From: a virus
IMG/VR virus record: IMGVR_UViG_3300013113_000285
Coordinates: 1 to 64,000 of that record
Length of the DNA: 64,000 nucleotides
Strand: one strand, 5' to 3'
Notes under the pieces: generated by a model
The model's database searches: none
What the model saw: the letters and a program-made list of their open reading frames with translations, nothing else
Told to the model about the DNA's origin: nothing
Position numbers and translations under genes: made by a program
Shown: piece after piece, positions 52,428-61,672 of the stretch
How the letters are laid out: each line of letters opens with the position of its first letter
Position numbering within the stretch: the stretch's first letter is position 1

Positions 52428-55400
52428 TTAGAGTTGTTCTCGAAGAGCTTCTATTTCTTCTAGGAGAGAATCTCTTTCTTCTTCGAGGTCGTCTTTCTGT
52501 GAAGACTTTAACCTTGTATTTCTACCTTGAAGGTTTGCTCGGACTATCTGTGCTGATAAAATCGTTATTTCTTCTGTCAATTCTGACACTCTCAAAGACT
52601 TTTCTAATATTTGACCGTTTATTTCTGTAAGTTCTTGTTCTCTGCGCTCTCTTTCGACACGTTCTTCTTCTGTCTCGGGATTGAGTATTGAGTCTTTTTC
52701 TACAAGAAGGTTTTGTATTTCTCTTCTAAGATTTTCTATCTCTCCTTGCTTTCGTTCATTTTCAGAATCTAATTCTTGTCTTTCTGACCTTATTCTCAAT
52801 TCTAATGCACTGTTGTCGTTCATGAGGGCACGAGCAAGTTCTGCCTGATTCTGTCGAATAGCTTCTTCAATTTCTTCGATACGCTCTTCTGCTTCTCTAA
52901 TTTCGTTTTCTGCTTGAGGTATCCTTGAATCAATCTCCTCAATCCTCGTCTGTTGCTCTGGCTGTAATCCGAGTTGAGCGTAAGTCGTATCGAAGACCTG
53001 ACCGCAATATGGAGGAAGTCTCAGTCCCGCTTCTTCAATCTGATTTCTTGCATCCTGACCTTCTGCGGAATCTGAATTTAACAAAGAGCTTGGTAGGAAT
53101 ACTCCCAATCCCAATGCGTGATATATAGAAGCAAGCGGAGTAAGTGGGAATATAAAAGCTAAAGAAACATTCAGTCCGCCAGCAATCGCACTTGTTGGTA
53201 TATTAACACAAGCGAGTTTAGATAAGAAAGACAAGCGTTTAGCTAGCTTGACCGCTGGGTCAACTCTTTCTACATATCTCTTGAATTCAAGCAAAGCTGC
53301 ATCCCTAGCCATTCTCAATGCTGTTGAGAAAAACCCACCTAGACCCATAAAAGGATTGCCCCAGCAGACCTCGGCTGAACCGAGATTATAAGAAAACTCA
53401 GTACAAGGAGTATCAAAGACATTGTTATTAAAATCAAATAATTTAGTAAGACCGCTGGTACCGCCAACCGATGATAGTGCCTTATTCTCCTTGCCCCAGT
53501 CGTCCTTCTCTGGTGTAATTGCGTAAAATAAAGAAAACAGATTGTCTTTTGTCTCACCGAAAGAAGCAAAGGTTGTCCCCATTGTTGATACTGTCTCCAT
53601 CTCATGAACTGACAATGAAGCAGCATATTCTTCCACTGAAAAGAAGGTTCCAAACAAGGCTTGCTGTACGGTCAATAAATTTAGGTCCGTTCTCTCGACT
53701 ATTGGCACGATATATTTTGCCGTACCATCTGGAAATACATACCTTTGAAAAGATGAAGTCAAATCATCGCTGATAGTCTCTGTTACGAGTGAAAAGTAAT
53801 CTTTTCTGTTTTCTCTCAAATAAATAAAAGGATACATAAATTGACTTACATCTCTTCTGCCGTCGGTGTATGTAAGAAGAGTTCCGAATTCTGGTTCGAG
53901 TGTTGGAACATTTTCAGTTAGAAATGTGTATAATATACCTGATTCTCTAGTATCTGACATTAATAATGCGTCCAAAAATCCATCTGAAATTATTTTATAT
54001 TCTTCCTTTATTGCCTTTCTGAGTAGAGAATTTCCTTCTCCGTTTTTTCCTCCATACACATCTTCTACCTGTTCCACGAAGTCTTCGAAATAACTTGGCA
54101 TGTCTCCAGAGAAAGTATCTGACGAAGTACAAGAACCACCTTCACTTGGCTTTGAGTATCTATTCATGCTCTCATACATTTTATCAATTATATAAGAACA
54201 TTTTAAATCACTAAGCTCGGCTGCACGACCTTCGAAACTTGTTGTAGTCAAGATACTCGTAGATAATACTTCTATAATGTAGTGTCTAAAGGTAGCCTTT
54301 ACACAAGCTTTCATCATTGCCGCCTCAAGTGGGCTGAGTCTTGGTTTATCTTCGCTCTCTGGTGGGTTTAGGTCCAAGCAAAATTGGTCCTTCATAGTAT
54401 TTTTTACTTCTTCCACCAATTGAGATAGTCTTAGCAAATGAGGGTCGCACTGTGGAGTCTGTGTTGGTCCTAAATTGATAAACTCAAGGACATACCTGTC
54501 ATAGGTTGGACCTTCAGATTCCCCGATAGATTGATAATTCAGGTAATTTGAGTTTTTCAAACTTTTCATCAGAATCTTGAATATGTTGTTTCTAACTTCT
54601 TCTGATATCTTTCCAGAAACTTGGCTAAACCCTTCTATTCTTCTTTCCTTTTCTATAGAAGAAATGTTATTCTCCAATTCAAGAGACTTATTGAAGATGG
54701 CTTCCATACAAGTTTTAGAATTCTTTTTTGTATCAGTACCAATGTTATCTTCCATAAATAATACAACATTTTCTGGAATTTCACGCTGAGATATATACTC
54801 TTTTCCCTTTACTAATACAGAACTTCCTATGATGTTTTGACTTTCGCAACCGACTGCTCCGAAATCAATACCTAAGTTCGTCGTTATTCCTGGTGTCGGG
54901 ACTGGTTCTTGAATAGTTATTTCGGGCTTTTCTACTGCAACTATCTTTGCGTCAGGCTCAGCATCACCGCACTCATTACCCTCTAGCCCATCAGTCTTAT
55001 ATTCTATCTGACTCTGCGGTTCAGGAGTTGGTTCAGGAGTTGGTTCTGGCTCTTGCTGCCTATTCAGTATTTCACAATAGTCTAATTCTGAAAACTTAAC
55101 TTTTGTTGTTTCTGCTTCACGCTCCTCGGCAGCAGCTTCCATCTCTTCTCTCATTCTTAGCAGAGTCTGATTTGAAGAAAAGTCTGAATTGTTAAATAAA
55201 CTTTCTACACCATCTGTGCTGCTCTCTAGTATTGATGGAATCTGAATTTCTAACTCAGTCTCTGTAGATTCGCTGAACGTGGGATTGTTATAAAACTCCA
55301 CGAGGTGAGGAACTGGTTTTCTCTTTGTTACAGTAACCTTTTTTGTATACCTAAGTCCAAGTGGTCGTGGTTCTTCTGGTGAGTCGGGAAGTCGTCCGAG

Positions 55401-58163
55401 CATATCATAATCCTGGTCTTCCTGTTCTTCCACTTCCATAAAAAGATTCTGCGAGAATCTTAGACCTTCCTCAGAGAAGGAGTCATAGGTACTACGAAAC
55501 AAACTCCCTAGTGTGGTCTCCAAGGTGTATTCAAACTGGCTATCCATAAAAGGTACATTACCAGGAACGGTGTTTCCTTGTTCGTCTTTTCTGCAAAACA
55601 AGTTTGGACCTTTGCCATCAGCAAGTGCATCACCAAGGAGTTGTTCTGCCAACTTTCTATTTCTATCTCTTTCCCTTTCTATCTGCTCCTTTATCTCTTC
55701 CTTAGTCATTCCTTTTCCGAGCAAGATATTTTCTCTAGCCAGGGAATCTGGAGGGCAAAGAAAATCTTCTGGTAGCCTGTCTATAATAGTACCAAGTTCA
55801 TCACAAATACTCAAGTCCATAGAGCCAGATACTGCTAGGAAAAAGTTTATAATTTGTTCGTCAGTATCCAGCCCAAGCTCACAATAAGAAGATTCCAATA
55901 ACCCTTTTACTACGTCGAGCGTTTCCCTATCTGGCTGACCTCTTAGCAAGTCGCAGAGTTCCCTTAAAGAAAGAAGATTCGTGAGGTCATTCATCAAATC
56001 TCTAAACGTCGTTGGGTCTACGAAACCTGCATCAAATAGGTCTTGCATCTTGTTTTGTAAGTCGCCCAACAAGTCTCCCAACTCTGGTAAGTCAGATGCT
56101 GGTAAGCCACTATCTAAGGACTTTTCTCTATTTCCACAACTAGAAAAGAATGCTCCTAGAAGGTTTCCAACCACTGAAGATATCAAAGAAGATAACATTC
56201 CCTCAATACTTCTGGTTAGTGATTTGAAAAATGCCTCCGATATATCATCTGTTGGCAGGTCGTCTGGCTGTAAGAAGTCTAACAGTTTACCTTCTTTGTG
56301 CTGCTTCTTTATCTTGTTATATTCTTTCTCAAGTATATCAAAGTCTCTTTTAATCAATTCGAAAGACTGAATTGGTATATCAGGGAGTAAACACTTTGTG
56401 GAATTCAAAGCCATCTTCTGTATGTCTACTTTATTCAAAAAATAGTCATAAAGTTCTTCCATATCCTTGCTAACAATTTGCTCTGTCTTTGTTGCGTTTT
56501 GCGGAGACAAGAGAGGTGCATCAACATATTCTGATTGCTGTTCTCTACTCTCTTGTACTTCAATCTTTCTTTCGGTGTTTTGATAAAAGTTATTTTCTTT
56601 CTCCAATTCTTCCTTAGTTTTTACCTTCGGACCCTCGGCTTCTTCAACAGGAACTGGAGGTTCTGGTTTCGGTATTATCTTTACTTCATCGTTAGTAATC
56701 CAGTCTTTTAGAAAACTCTTCCAGGGATAATCATCCCCAGTGTCTTTTACCACAGTTTTTAACCAGGAGAGTAGAAACTGAGTTCTCTTTGATTGAATAC
56801 ACTCTTTTTCTAGAAACTGTTCTAGGCTTTCACGAAACCAAACTTCTTCTCCTACGTCTGGCTTGAACTTTACCATTACTGGTTTCAAATTTTTATTCCA
56901 ATAAAGTTTTAAAAGACCTTTTTCATCAAATATATCTTTGTCAAAACCTTTTGTCTTTTTTGCAAGAGACTCTATCTCTTTAGGTATGTCCTCTATCTTT
57001 TGCTTTTCTTTATCTGCATCAAATTGTAAGACCTGTCCGTCAAAATCTTCTACCTCGTCTCCAACAGAAGATATTTTGTCTTCCAGCTTTTCAAGCATAT
57101 CTTCGAAGTCTTCTGTCCTAAATTCATCAAAGAATTCGAACTCTGGTTCTTGGTCGTCCAATACCGCAATATTTCTTACTGGTATTTTTACCGCAGCCAT
57201 TACTTTTCTTGCCACGCCACGAGGGTCCAAGAAAAGCTCGTATGCTTGTGCTGGTTTATCCCAGGTTTCAGTATCTACAAATTTTTCTTGAATATATTCT
57301 TTAGTTCTCTTCTTTCCTTTGAACTCAAGTATCTTTTCTACGCCCTTATAAAATGCCTCTTCTAAAGCAGCAGGTCTTTCTGCTTTCATCAAAGTCGTTC
57401 TATCAAGATGGACCAAGACATGAACTTCTGCACTTTGAGAAAACTGTTTTGGCTTGTCTTTTGCCAAAGACGTCCAAGGCGGAGTTTCGCCGCCAGTTGG
57501 TATTGCACCTTGTGCTTCTAAGTCATAAGCAGTTGGAAAAGGTGCGTTCTCACGAAAAGCAAAATCTTTTCTTAAAATATAAAAAGTTTTTGCCTCTGGT
57601 CTATCCAATGATTTTGCAAAAGCAAACTTACCGTCCTGACCTACGAAATCATCTATTACTACCAAATTTTCATTACTTCCCAAAGCTCTATGAAAAAAGT
57701 CATCGTTCTCTTCTGGTTTCAGATAGGTCATTGGAAATCCCACAGTGATGTGATGTGATATTTCTGCTATCGGAGGAAATCTTTTATGAATGTCTGGTTG
57801 AGGTATCTCTGGTTGTTGCTCTTGTTCGTTTTGTAATTCGTCCTCTCCGACTTCTTCTGGCTTATCGAGAGTAGAGTTGCCCGCAGCAAGAATATCTGAT
57901 ATCCTGCCTCTCTCTTCGCTTGATGCTTCATTTTGTGGGTGAGCCGCTGAGTAAGCATCTATATCTTCTTGTGAAATACTTATACCGTTAGTTATTCCTG
58001 CCCTGGGAAGAATAGATGGTGATTGTGAAAACTCAATATTTGCTTCTACAAATGATTGTATTTCACTCTGGACCTGTTTGGAATAATCGTACCCAGTCTC
58101 TTCAATATACTTTTGTTTCTTTTTCTCATCAACGAGACGAGATTGCTGAACTGTGATACTCAT
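52428..58163 (-). CDS. Very large (1911 aa) hub/baseplate-region protein, unknown; tape-measure or hub candidate
   Basis: The 1911-residue protein is encoded between spike-type genes and gp25. Visible parts are an N-terminal acidic, helical third; a hydrophobic glycine-containing segment at about 648-678 (MLSSLISSVVGNLLGAFFSS); long charged helical stretches; a Pro/Glu spacer at about 1039-1050 (EPEPTPEPTPEP); a second hydrophobic region at about 1655-1692 (LNVSLAFIFPLTPLASIYHA); and a C-terminal coiled coil of Glu/Arg heptads from about 1750 to the end. Hydrophobic segments inside a long helical tail protein recall tape measures that insert in the host membrane, but T4 gp29 has only about 590 residues. 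It could instead be a huge hub or wedge scaffold. No enzymatic motif was seen. Confidence 0.85.
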   Translation of the reverse strand: MSITVQQSRLVDEKKKQKYIEETGYDYSKQVQSEIQSFVEANIEFSQSPSILPRAGITNGISISQEDIDAYSAAHPQNEASSEERGRISDILAAGNSTLDKPEEVGEDELQNEQEQQPEIPQPDIHKRFPPIAEISHHITVGFPMTYLKPEENDDFFHRALGSNENLVVIDDFVGQDGKFAFAKSLDRPEAKTFYILRKDFAFRENAPFPTAYDLEAQGAIPTGGETPPWTSLAKDKPKQFSQSAEVHVLVHLDRTTLMKAERPAALEEAFYKGVEKILEFKGKKRTKEYIQEKFVDTETWDKPAQAYELFLDPRGVARKVMAAVKIPVRNIAVLDDQEPEFEFFDEFRTEDFEDMLEKLEDKISSVGDEVEDFDGQVLQFDADKEKQKIEDIPKEIESLAKKTKGFDKDIFDEKGLLKLYWNKNLKPVMVKFKPDVGEEVWFRESLEQFLEKECIQSKRTQFLLSWLKTVVKDTGDDYPWKSFLKDWITNDEVKIIPKPEPPVPVEEAEGPKVKTKEELEKENNFYQNTERKIEVQESREQQSEYVDAPLLSPQNATKTEQIVSKDMEELYDYFLNKVDIQKMALNSTKCLLPDIPIQSFELIKRDFDILEKEYNKIKKQHKEGKLLDFLQPDDLPTDDISEAFFKSLTRSIEGMLSSLISSVVGNLLGAFFSSCGNREKSLDSGLPASDLPELGDLLGDLQNKMQDLFDAGFVDPTTFRDLMNDLTNLLSLRELCDLLRGQPDRETLDVVKGLLESSYCELGLDTDEQIINFFLAVSGSMDLSICDELGTIIDRLPEDFLCPPDSLARENILLGKGMTKEEIKEQIERERDRNRKLAEQLLGDALADGKGPNLFCRKDEQGNTVPGNVPFMDSQFEYTLETTLGSLFRSTYDSFSEEGLRFSQNLFMEVEEQEDQDYDMLGRLPDSPEEPRPLGLRYTKKVTVTKRKPVPHLVEFYNNPTFSESTETELEIQIPSILESSTDGVESLFNNSDFSSNQTLLRMREEMEAAAEEREAETTKVKFSELDYCEILNRQQEPEPTPEPTPEPQSQIEYKTDGLEGNECGDAEPDAKIVAVEKPEITIQEPVPTPGITTNLGIDFGAVGCESQNIIGSSVLVKGKEYISQREIPENVVLFMEDNIGTDTKKNSKTCMEAIFNKSLELENNISSIEKERRIEGFSQVSGKISEEVRNNIFKILMKSLKNSNYLNYQSIGESEGPTYDRYVLEFINLGPTQTPQCDPHLLRLSQLVEEVKNTMKDQFCLDLNPPESEDKPRLSPLEAAMMKACVKATFRHYIIEVLSTSILTTTSFEGRAAELSDLKCSYIIDKMYESMNRYSKPSEGGSCTSSDTFSGDMPSYFEDFVEQVEDVYGGKNGEGNSLLRKAIKEEYKIISDGFLDALLMSDTRESGILYTFLTENVPTLEPEFGTLLTYTDGRRDVSQFMYPFIYLRENRKDYFSLVTETISDDLTSSFQRYVFPDGTAKYIVPIVERTDLNLLTVQQALFGTFFSVEEYAASLSVHEMETVSTMGTTFASFGETKDNLFSLFYAITPEKDDWGKENKALSSVGGTSGLTKLFDFNNNVFDTPCTEFSYNLGSAEVCWGNPFMGLGGFFSTALRMARDAALLEFKRYVERVDPAVKLAKRLSFLSKLACVNIPTSAIAGGLNVSLAFIFPLTPLASIYHALGLGVFLPSSLLNSDSAEGQDARNQIEEAGLRLPPYCGQVFDTTYAQLGLQPEQQTRIEEIDSRIPQAENEIREAEERIEEIEEAIRQNQAELARALMNDNSALELRIRSERQELDSENERKQGEIENLRREIQNLLVEKDSILNPETEEERVERERREQELTEINGQILEKSLRVSELTEEITILSAQIVRANLQGRNTRLKSSQKDDLEEERDSLLEEIEALREQL

Positions 58164-58167
58164 TTTA

Positions 58168-59073
58168 TTAATTCACCTTATTATATCTACTGTTGATATA
58201 GCCTCTACCACCTTGAGATAAATAGTTTTTTTCAAAGTTTTCTAAGTTCGTCCTGTTTGTTCTAAGAGACGTCTTTGTTTTAGAAAGGTGCCTTGATATT
58301 GTAATTGGAGCAACCAACTGAAGTGCTGGTGATGTTGAAGTTCTCAGACCTGCACTTGCCGAGATGTGCCAGTGGTCTTTTATTTCTTTGTTGAGTTTGT
58401 CTTGCTCTATAAGAAGACCTTCGACGATTCCATTTAGCTTTGCTACGTGAAGTGTTAACCTCTTCATTGCTTTTACGAGGTTATCCCCCTTTACCATAGG
58501 CTGTAAGTCAGAGTCAGCATTGTTTGCAATAATATCTACCCCAAACTTAGAAGTATCAGTACTGCCTCCTTGAGAATTTTTATTATCGACCCCAGTGACT
58601 ATCTTTATATTTTCTCTAGAAACAAGCCTAAGGGCATCTGCCTTTATGCCGATTGCTGATTTGGTTTTTGCATTGCCGCTGCCTGTGGCAAGACCAAAAT
58701 ATTCATCTATATCAGCCTTTTGACTTATGTATATTCTGGCTGCATCTACTTCAAAGTCTGGGTCAACATATGAAATCTCAGATGGTGCTTCAGCCATTCT
58801 TCCAACAACAATATCTATCATTGAAGCCTGAGTATCGCCTTTACCTCCGTAGCCACTATTACGAGAACTATTTCTGTCTCGCCCCATAACAATGTAATTA
58901 TTGTTTTTACCCTTTAGCTCTACCTCGCAGTCTGCCTGGACGAAGTTCGGTACAGGCTCTACAAGTTCCGAACAAAATACGCCGTTCCTAAGAGCATCGA
59001 AACTCTTATTACCAGTTGATAATGAGGAGGATTTTTCTTCGGTTATTGTTTTTCTATCTACTGCTTTTTTCAT
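58168..59073 (-). CDS. Baseplate spike-associated protein candidate, HxH motif
   Basis: The 301-residue product follows the gp5-type tail lysin directly. The first half has PNFVQADCEVELKGKNNNYI and MGRDRNSSRNSGYGG, then short alternating strands (IGIKADALRLVSRENIKIVT) that look like a beta-helix or beta-prism. Residues about 210-235 are helical, then HWH within KDHWHISASAG. In central spikes such as P2 gpV and phi92 gp138 a His-x-His pair from three chains binds iron at the tip. Position and motif suggest a spike, spike cap or hub protein, but the HxH here is 65 residues before the C-terminus, so the analogy is tentative. I recognise no named family. Confidence 0.7.
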   Translation of the reverse strand: MKKAVDRKTITEEKSSSLSTGNKSFDALRNGVFCSELVEPVPNFVQADCEVELKGKNNNYIVMGRDRNSSRNSGYGGKGDTQASMIDIVVGRMAEAPSEISYVDPDFEVDAARIYISQKADIDEYFGLATGSGNAKTKSAIGIKADALRLVSRENIKIVTGVDNKNSQGGSTDTSKFGVDIIANNADSDLQPMVKGDNLVKAMKRLTLHVAKLNGIVEGLLIEQDKLNKEIKDHWHISASAGLRTSTSPALQLVAPITISRHLSKTKTSLRTNRTNLENFEKNYLSQGGRGYINSRYNKVN

Positions 59074-59089
59074 AATACATTTTCACCTC

Positions 59090-60355
59090 TTATGCGTACT
59101 GTGGGTATTTTCTTCTCTCAGAAGAGGTCAAAGGCATCTTCTTTTCTATTGTTATTTTTTTAGGCTCAGAACTACCATTTCCAGGTGTTATTTCGTGTGT
59201 AGTCCAATTTCTTGCGACCTTGGCTATTTCAAAGCATTTATTCCAAGAGTCTTGTGGGCTGTTTTCAAGCAACCTATGTGCAAAATATAAACAGGGATAA
59301 TTACCATCTCCATGATTTGGAGAAGCAGCAACGTGACTTACAACTCCTGATTTCATACCCTTGCCTACTCCGCCCTTCATACTAAAAAGAAATTTTTGAT
59401 TCTTTTCATCTAAAATAATTTGCGGCATAACAAAAGGTATTCCAGTTATGTCACAAACGTGGTGAACTAGTGCATAACAATTTTCTAGCTTTTCTACAGA
59501 AGGTATATTATACTTGTTCTTCCAGTAAAACCTTGCTGGCTTTAATAAGTTTTCTTTTCCATGATAAGCATGGTTGAACTCTATACCGATAGACCTTCTA
59601 TTGAATCCAGGACAATGTATGAGATAGTGTTCTATCCCTTCATACTGAATTATTTTTGTATCTGTAGCTAAAAAATGTACTCCACAGCCTTTGTTTTTTA
59701 GAACACTTTCCGTAGCCTTGTAGTTGTCTGAGCCAGACTCATGAATAACAATAGCGTCAGGTGGTTGAGCAAATTTGCGGCGTCTGAAACCAGTCAACCC
59801 ATCACTGTTAGTCTGATTGTCGAGTGGACCGCCTCTATATCTTTTTCCCTTGTTGCTTCCATTGGTTCCTTTGTGAGAACTCTTGGGACTTGCAGATTTA
59901 GTGGGCTTTTCTGTGGCTCCCTCCTTATCCAAGATATCTATAATGAAGTTTTTATTAGAAGTATCATCTATTTCTACAAGAACCTTGGCTCCTGCTTTCG
60001 GTATAGTTTGAGCATTCTCTCCCTTTGGAACATATGTTCGGTGCAACTCTATCTTCTGTATTTCAAGCTCTTCAGTTGGCTTTGGAAAACCCGTGGGCTC
60101 TGGAATGTGTGCATCCAACTCTGGTATTCTTACCTTAGCCGTCCATTGCGGACTGAAAAGTGAAGAAAAGAACCCTTGCTCTCCTTTATCGACCCTAAGA
60201 ACATATCCTACATATGGTCCTTGTTTTATCTGAGATTTAGAGTAGTTTTTTACTATTACGTTTTTTATAACATTAGAAGAACTATTATTCTTTACGTCTA
60301 TAGTATCTTGGTCTTTCTTAGTTATTTCTCCGTTGTACTCGCCGTAATCAGCCAT
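59090..60355 (-). CDS. 5: Baseplate hub / tail lysin: gp5-like OB domain fused to N-acetylmuramoyl-L-alanine amidase
   Basis: This 421-residue protein has an N-terminal gp5/VgrG-type OB-fold (about 45-145: GPYVGYVLRVDKGEQGF, WTAKVRIPELDAHIP, GAKVLVEIDDTSNKNFIIDI), a low-complexity Ser/Lys/Gly linker (147-175) and an amidase_2 domain (about 195-385). Likely zinc ligands are H205 (IVIHESGSD), H341 (VSHVAASPNHGDGNYP) and D350 or H348, with E259 (SIGIEFNH) near the active site. It should sit at the tip of the tail tube and cut peptidoglycan peptide crosslinks during entry. T4 gp5 carries a lysozyme domain instead, so the enzymatic module is swapped. It could double as the lysis enzyme, since no separate endolysin is seen in the window. 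Confidence 0.88.
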   Translation of the reverse strand: MADYGEYNGEITKKDQDTIDVKNNSSSNVIKNVIVKNYSKSQIKQGPYVGYVLRVDKGEQGFFSSLFSPQWTAKVRIPELDAHIPEPTGFPKPTEELEIQKIELHRTYVPKGENAQTIPKAGAKVLVEIDDTSNKNFIIDILDKEGATEKPTKSASPKSSHKGTNGSNKGKRYRGGPLDNQTNSDGLTGFRRRKFAQPPDAIVIHESGSDNYKATESVLKNKGCGVHFLATDTKIIQYEGIEHYLIHCPGFNRRSIGIEFNHAYHGKENLLKPARFYWKNKYNIPSVEKLENCYALVHHVCDITGIPFVMPQIILDEKNQKFLFSMKGGVGKGMKSGVVSHVAASPNHGDGNYPCLYFAHRLLENSPQDSWNKCFEIAKVARNWTTHEITPGNGSSEPKKITIEKKMPLTSSERRKYPQYA

Positions 60356-60668
60356 CTTCGTCTTTCGCCTCAGAGTTTAGAAGGTCATATATCTCATCCT
60401 TCTCGGAAGCACTAAGACCTTGCTGCTTGTTTTCTTTCTTTTGAAGAAGAGCCGCAAGTTTGACTATTTGTTCATTTGACCTTTGGAGTGTTTCAACATA
60501 TTTAGATGCGATAAGACCGCACTGCTGAATGGTAGATAGTCCATTTTGCTTTGTCATTTCTTGGACTAATTCTGTTAGTAGGTGGGAAGTGATTGCTCTA
60601 TCGGAGCGAATATTTTCTATTGCTTCTCCAATAAACTCTTCAAGATTTTGATTCTTCTTTTTTGCCAT
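60348..60668 (-). CDS. Possible late-transcription co-activator (gp33-like) or unknown small protein
   Basis: The product is 106 residues, starting MAKKKNQNLEEFIGEAIENI. I chose the internal ATG at 60668 because AAGGGA lies 7-8 bases before it. The protein is all-helical by composition and overlaps the end of gp55 by 29 bases. Its C-terminus, SEKDEIYDLLNSEAKDEDG, places a hydrophobic pair inside acidic residues; T4 gp33 and gp55 end in short motifs of that kind which bind the gp45 sliding clamp. Position and size (T4 gp33 is 112 residues) fit gp33, but sequence similarity is not evident to me, so this is inference. The gene overlaps the following tail lysin start by 8 bases. Confidence 0.6.
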   Translation of the reverse strand: MAKKKNQNLEEFIGEAIENIRSDRAITSHLLTELVQEMTKQNGLSTIQQCGLIASKYVETLQRSNEQIVKLAALLQKKENKQQGLSASEKDEIYDLLNSEAKDEDG

Positions 60669-61404
60669 TATCTGTCCCTTCAATATGGGTGATTCTTCCC
60701 TCATCCCAGTCTGTCTTGAAAGAACGATACTTTACTCGAAGTTTGTTTAGATTATTTACAACCTGTTTTGTATTGAGCCCAGTAAGTTCTCTCAAGTATA
60801 GGTAAATAGCTTTCTTATTAAAAATTTCAATATCGTCAGGTTGCTCCATTAGAATCTTGACTGCCTTATAAACCCGCTCTTCAGTTGGCTTCATAGGCAT
60901 TTCACCCCACTTTTCTATTTCAGACCAAAGAGCGTTCCAGAACTGTTTTTGTTCCATAACATCTTCATATGGATTCTCAGTTGAAAGATACCTTTCCTCG
61001 ATAGTCCGAGGAATATAATCATACTGAATTTCTCTTTGTCTCTGTAAAGAGTGTTTCTTTACTTTATGGATAAACCAGTTCTTTGTAATAACAGAAAAAT
61101 AAGAGAAAGCCTTTGAGCCCTTAGACGGGTCAAACTTTTCAAGAATCGTTGTAAGCCAAATCTTACACTCATCTCGCAACTCATCAATATTAGGAAGTGT
61201 TGTAAATTTGTAAGTGAAAACAATTTTATCAACCATTTCATTCATTGCTGGCTGAATAAGTCCTCTATAAAGCTCTTCTCTCTTCTTTCTATCGCTAGAA
61301 GAACAATACTCAAGGATTGCCTGCTCGTGAACTTCCGTAAAATAAAGTCTTTTAGTTCTTTTACGTCTTCTTCTTTTAATTGGCTTCTTCTTCTGTTCCG
61401 TCAT
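60640..61404 (-). CDS. 55: Late-transcription RNA polymerase sigma factor (T4 gp55-like)
   Basis: This is a 254-residue T4 gp55-type sigma factor, which directs host RNA polymerase to late promoters. After a very basic N-terminus (residues 8-20), the core matches sigma region 2: the DELRDECKIWLTTILEKFDP stretch and GSKAFSYFSVITKNWFIHKVKK, the helix that binds the polymerase clamp and melts the promoter. The C-terminal third holds a long helical extension (KQVVNNLNKLRVKYRSFKTDWDEG), longer than T4's 185-residue protein. The T4 protein ends in a short hydrophobic/acidic sliding-clamp motif; I see no clear copy here, but the next gene ends with a similar sequence. The putative late promoters listed elsewhere would be its targets. 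Confidence 0.92.
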   Translation of the reverse strand: MTEQKKKPIKRRRRKRTKRLYFTEVHEQAILEYCSSSDRKKREELYRGLIQPAMNEMVDKIVFTYKFTTLPNIDELRDECKIWLTTILEKFDPSKGSKAFSYFSVITKNWFIHKVKKHSLQRQREIQYDYIPRTIEERYLSTENPYEDVMEQKQFWNALWSEIEKWGEMPMKPTEERVYKAVKILMEQPDDIEIFNKKAIYLYLRELTGLNTKQVVNNLNKLRVKYRSFKTDWDEGRITHIEGTDNGKKEESKS

Positions 61405-61672
61405 TTTTATCTACTATCACCCTATTCTGAAATTCCTCAGTCCATTCGTGGAAGTCCTTAATAAGTCCTAGTAGTTCTTTAAGGCGAGGTTCTCCATAGA
61501 AAAGGTCCATGTTATAAGTTTCTTCAAGAAAAGTATGAAAAACAGAAAACCTCTCGTTCATCTCAAGAGCTTGTTCTTCCATAATAGAAAGTATTTTTCT
61601 AATATACCAAACCAACAAACCACAAGCAACAATAGAAAGTGGAAATAAAAAATAAATAATAGCTTCAATCAT
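61376..61672 (-). CDS. Small inner-membrane protein, unknown function
   Basis: The product has 98 residues with one strong N-terminal membrane segment (about residues 2-25, IEAIIYFLFPLSIVACGLLV), then a cytoplasmic helical, acidic tail. The start is placed at the ATG inside the ATGA overlap with the zinc-ribbon gene; a longer frame beginning at 61726 would add a very basic leader with no ribosome binding site. The end overlaps the gp55 gene by 29 bases. No known domain is visible. It might anchor a factor at the membrane or be a lysis or superinfection accessory, but nothing in the sequence favours one. Confidence 0.75.
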   Translation of the reverse strand: MIEAIIYFLFPLSIVACGLLVWYIRKILSIMEEQALEMNERFSVFHTFLEETYNMDLFYGEPRLKELLGLIKDFHEWTEEFQNRVIVDKNDGTEEEAN

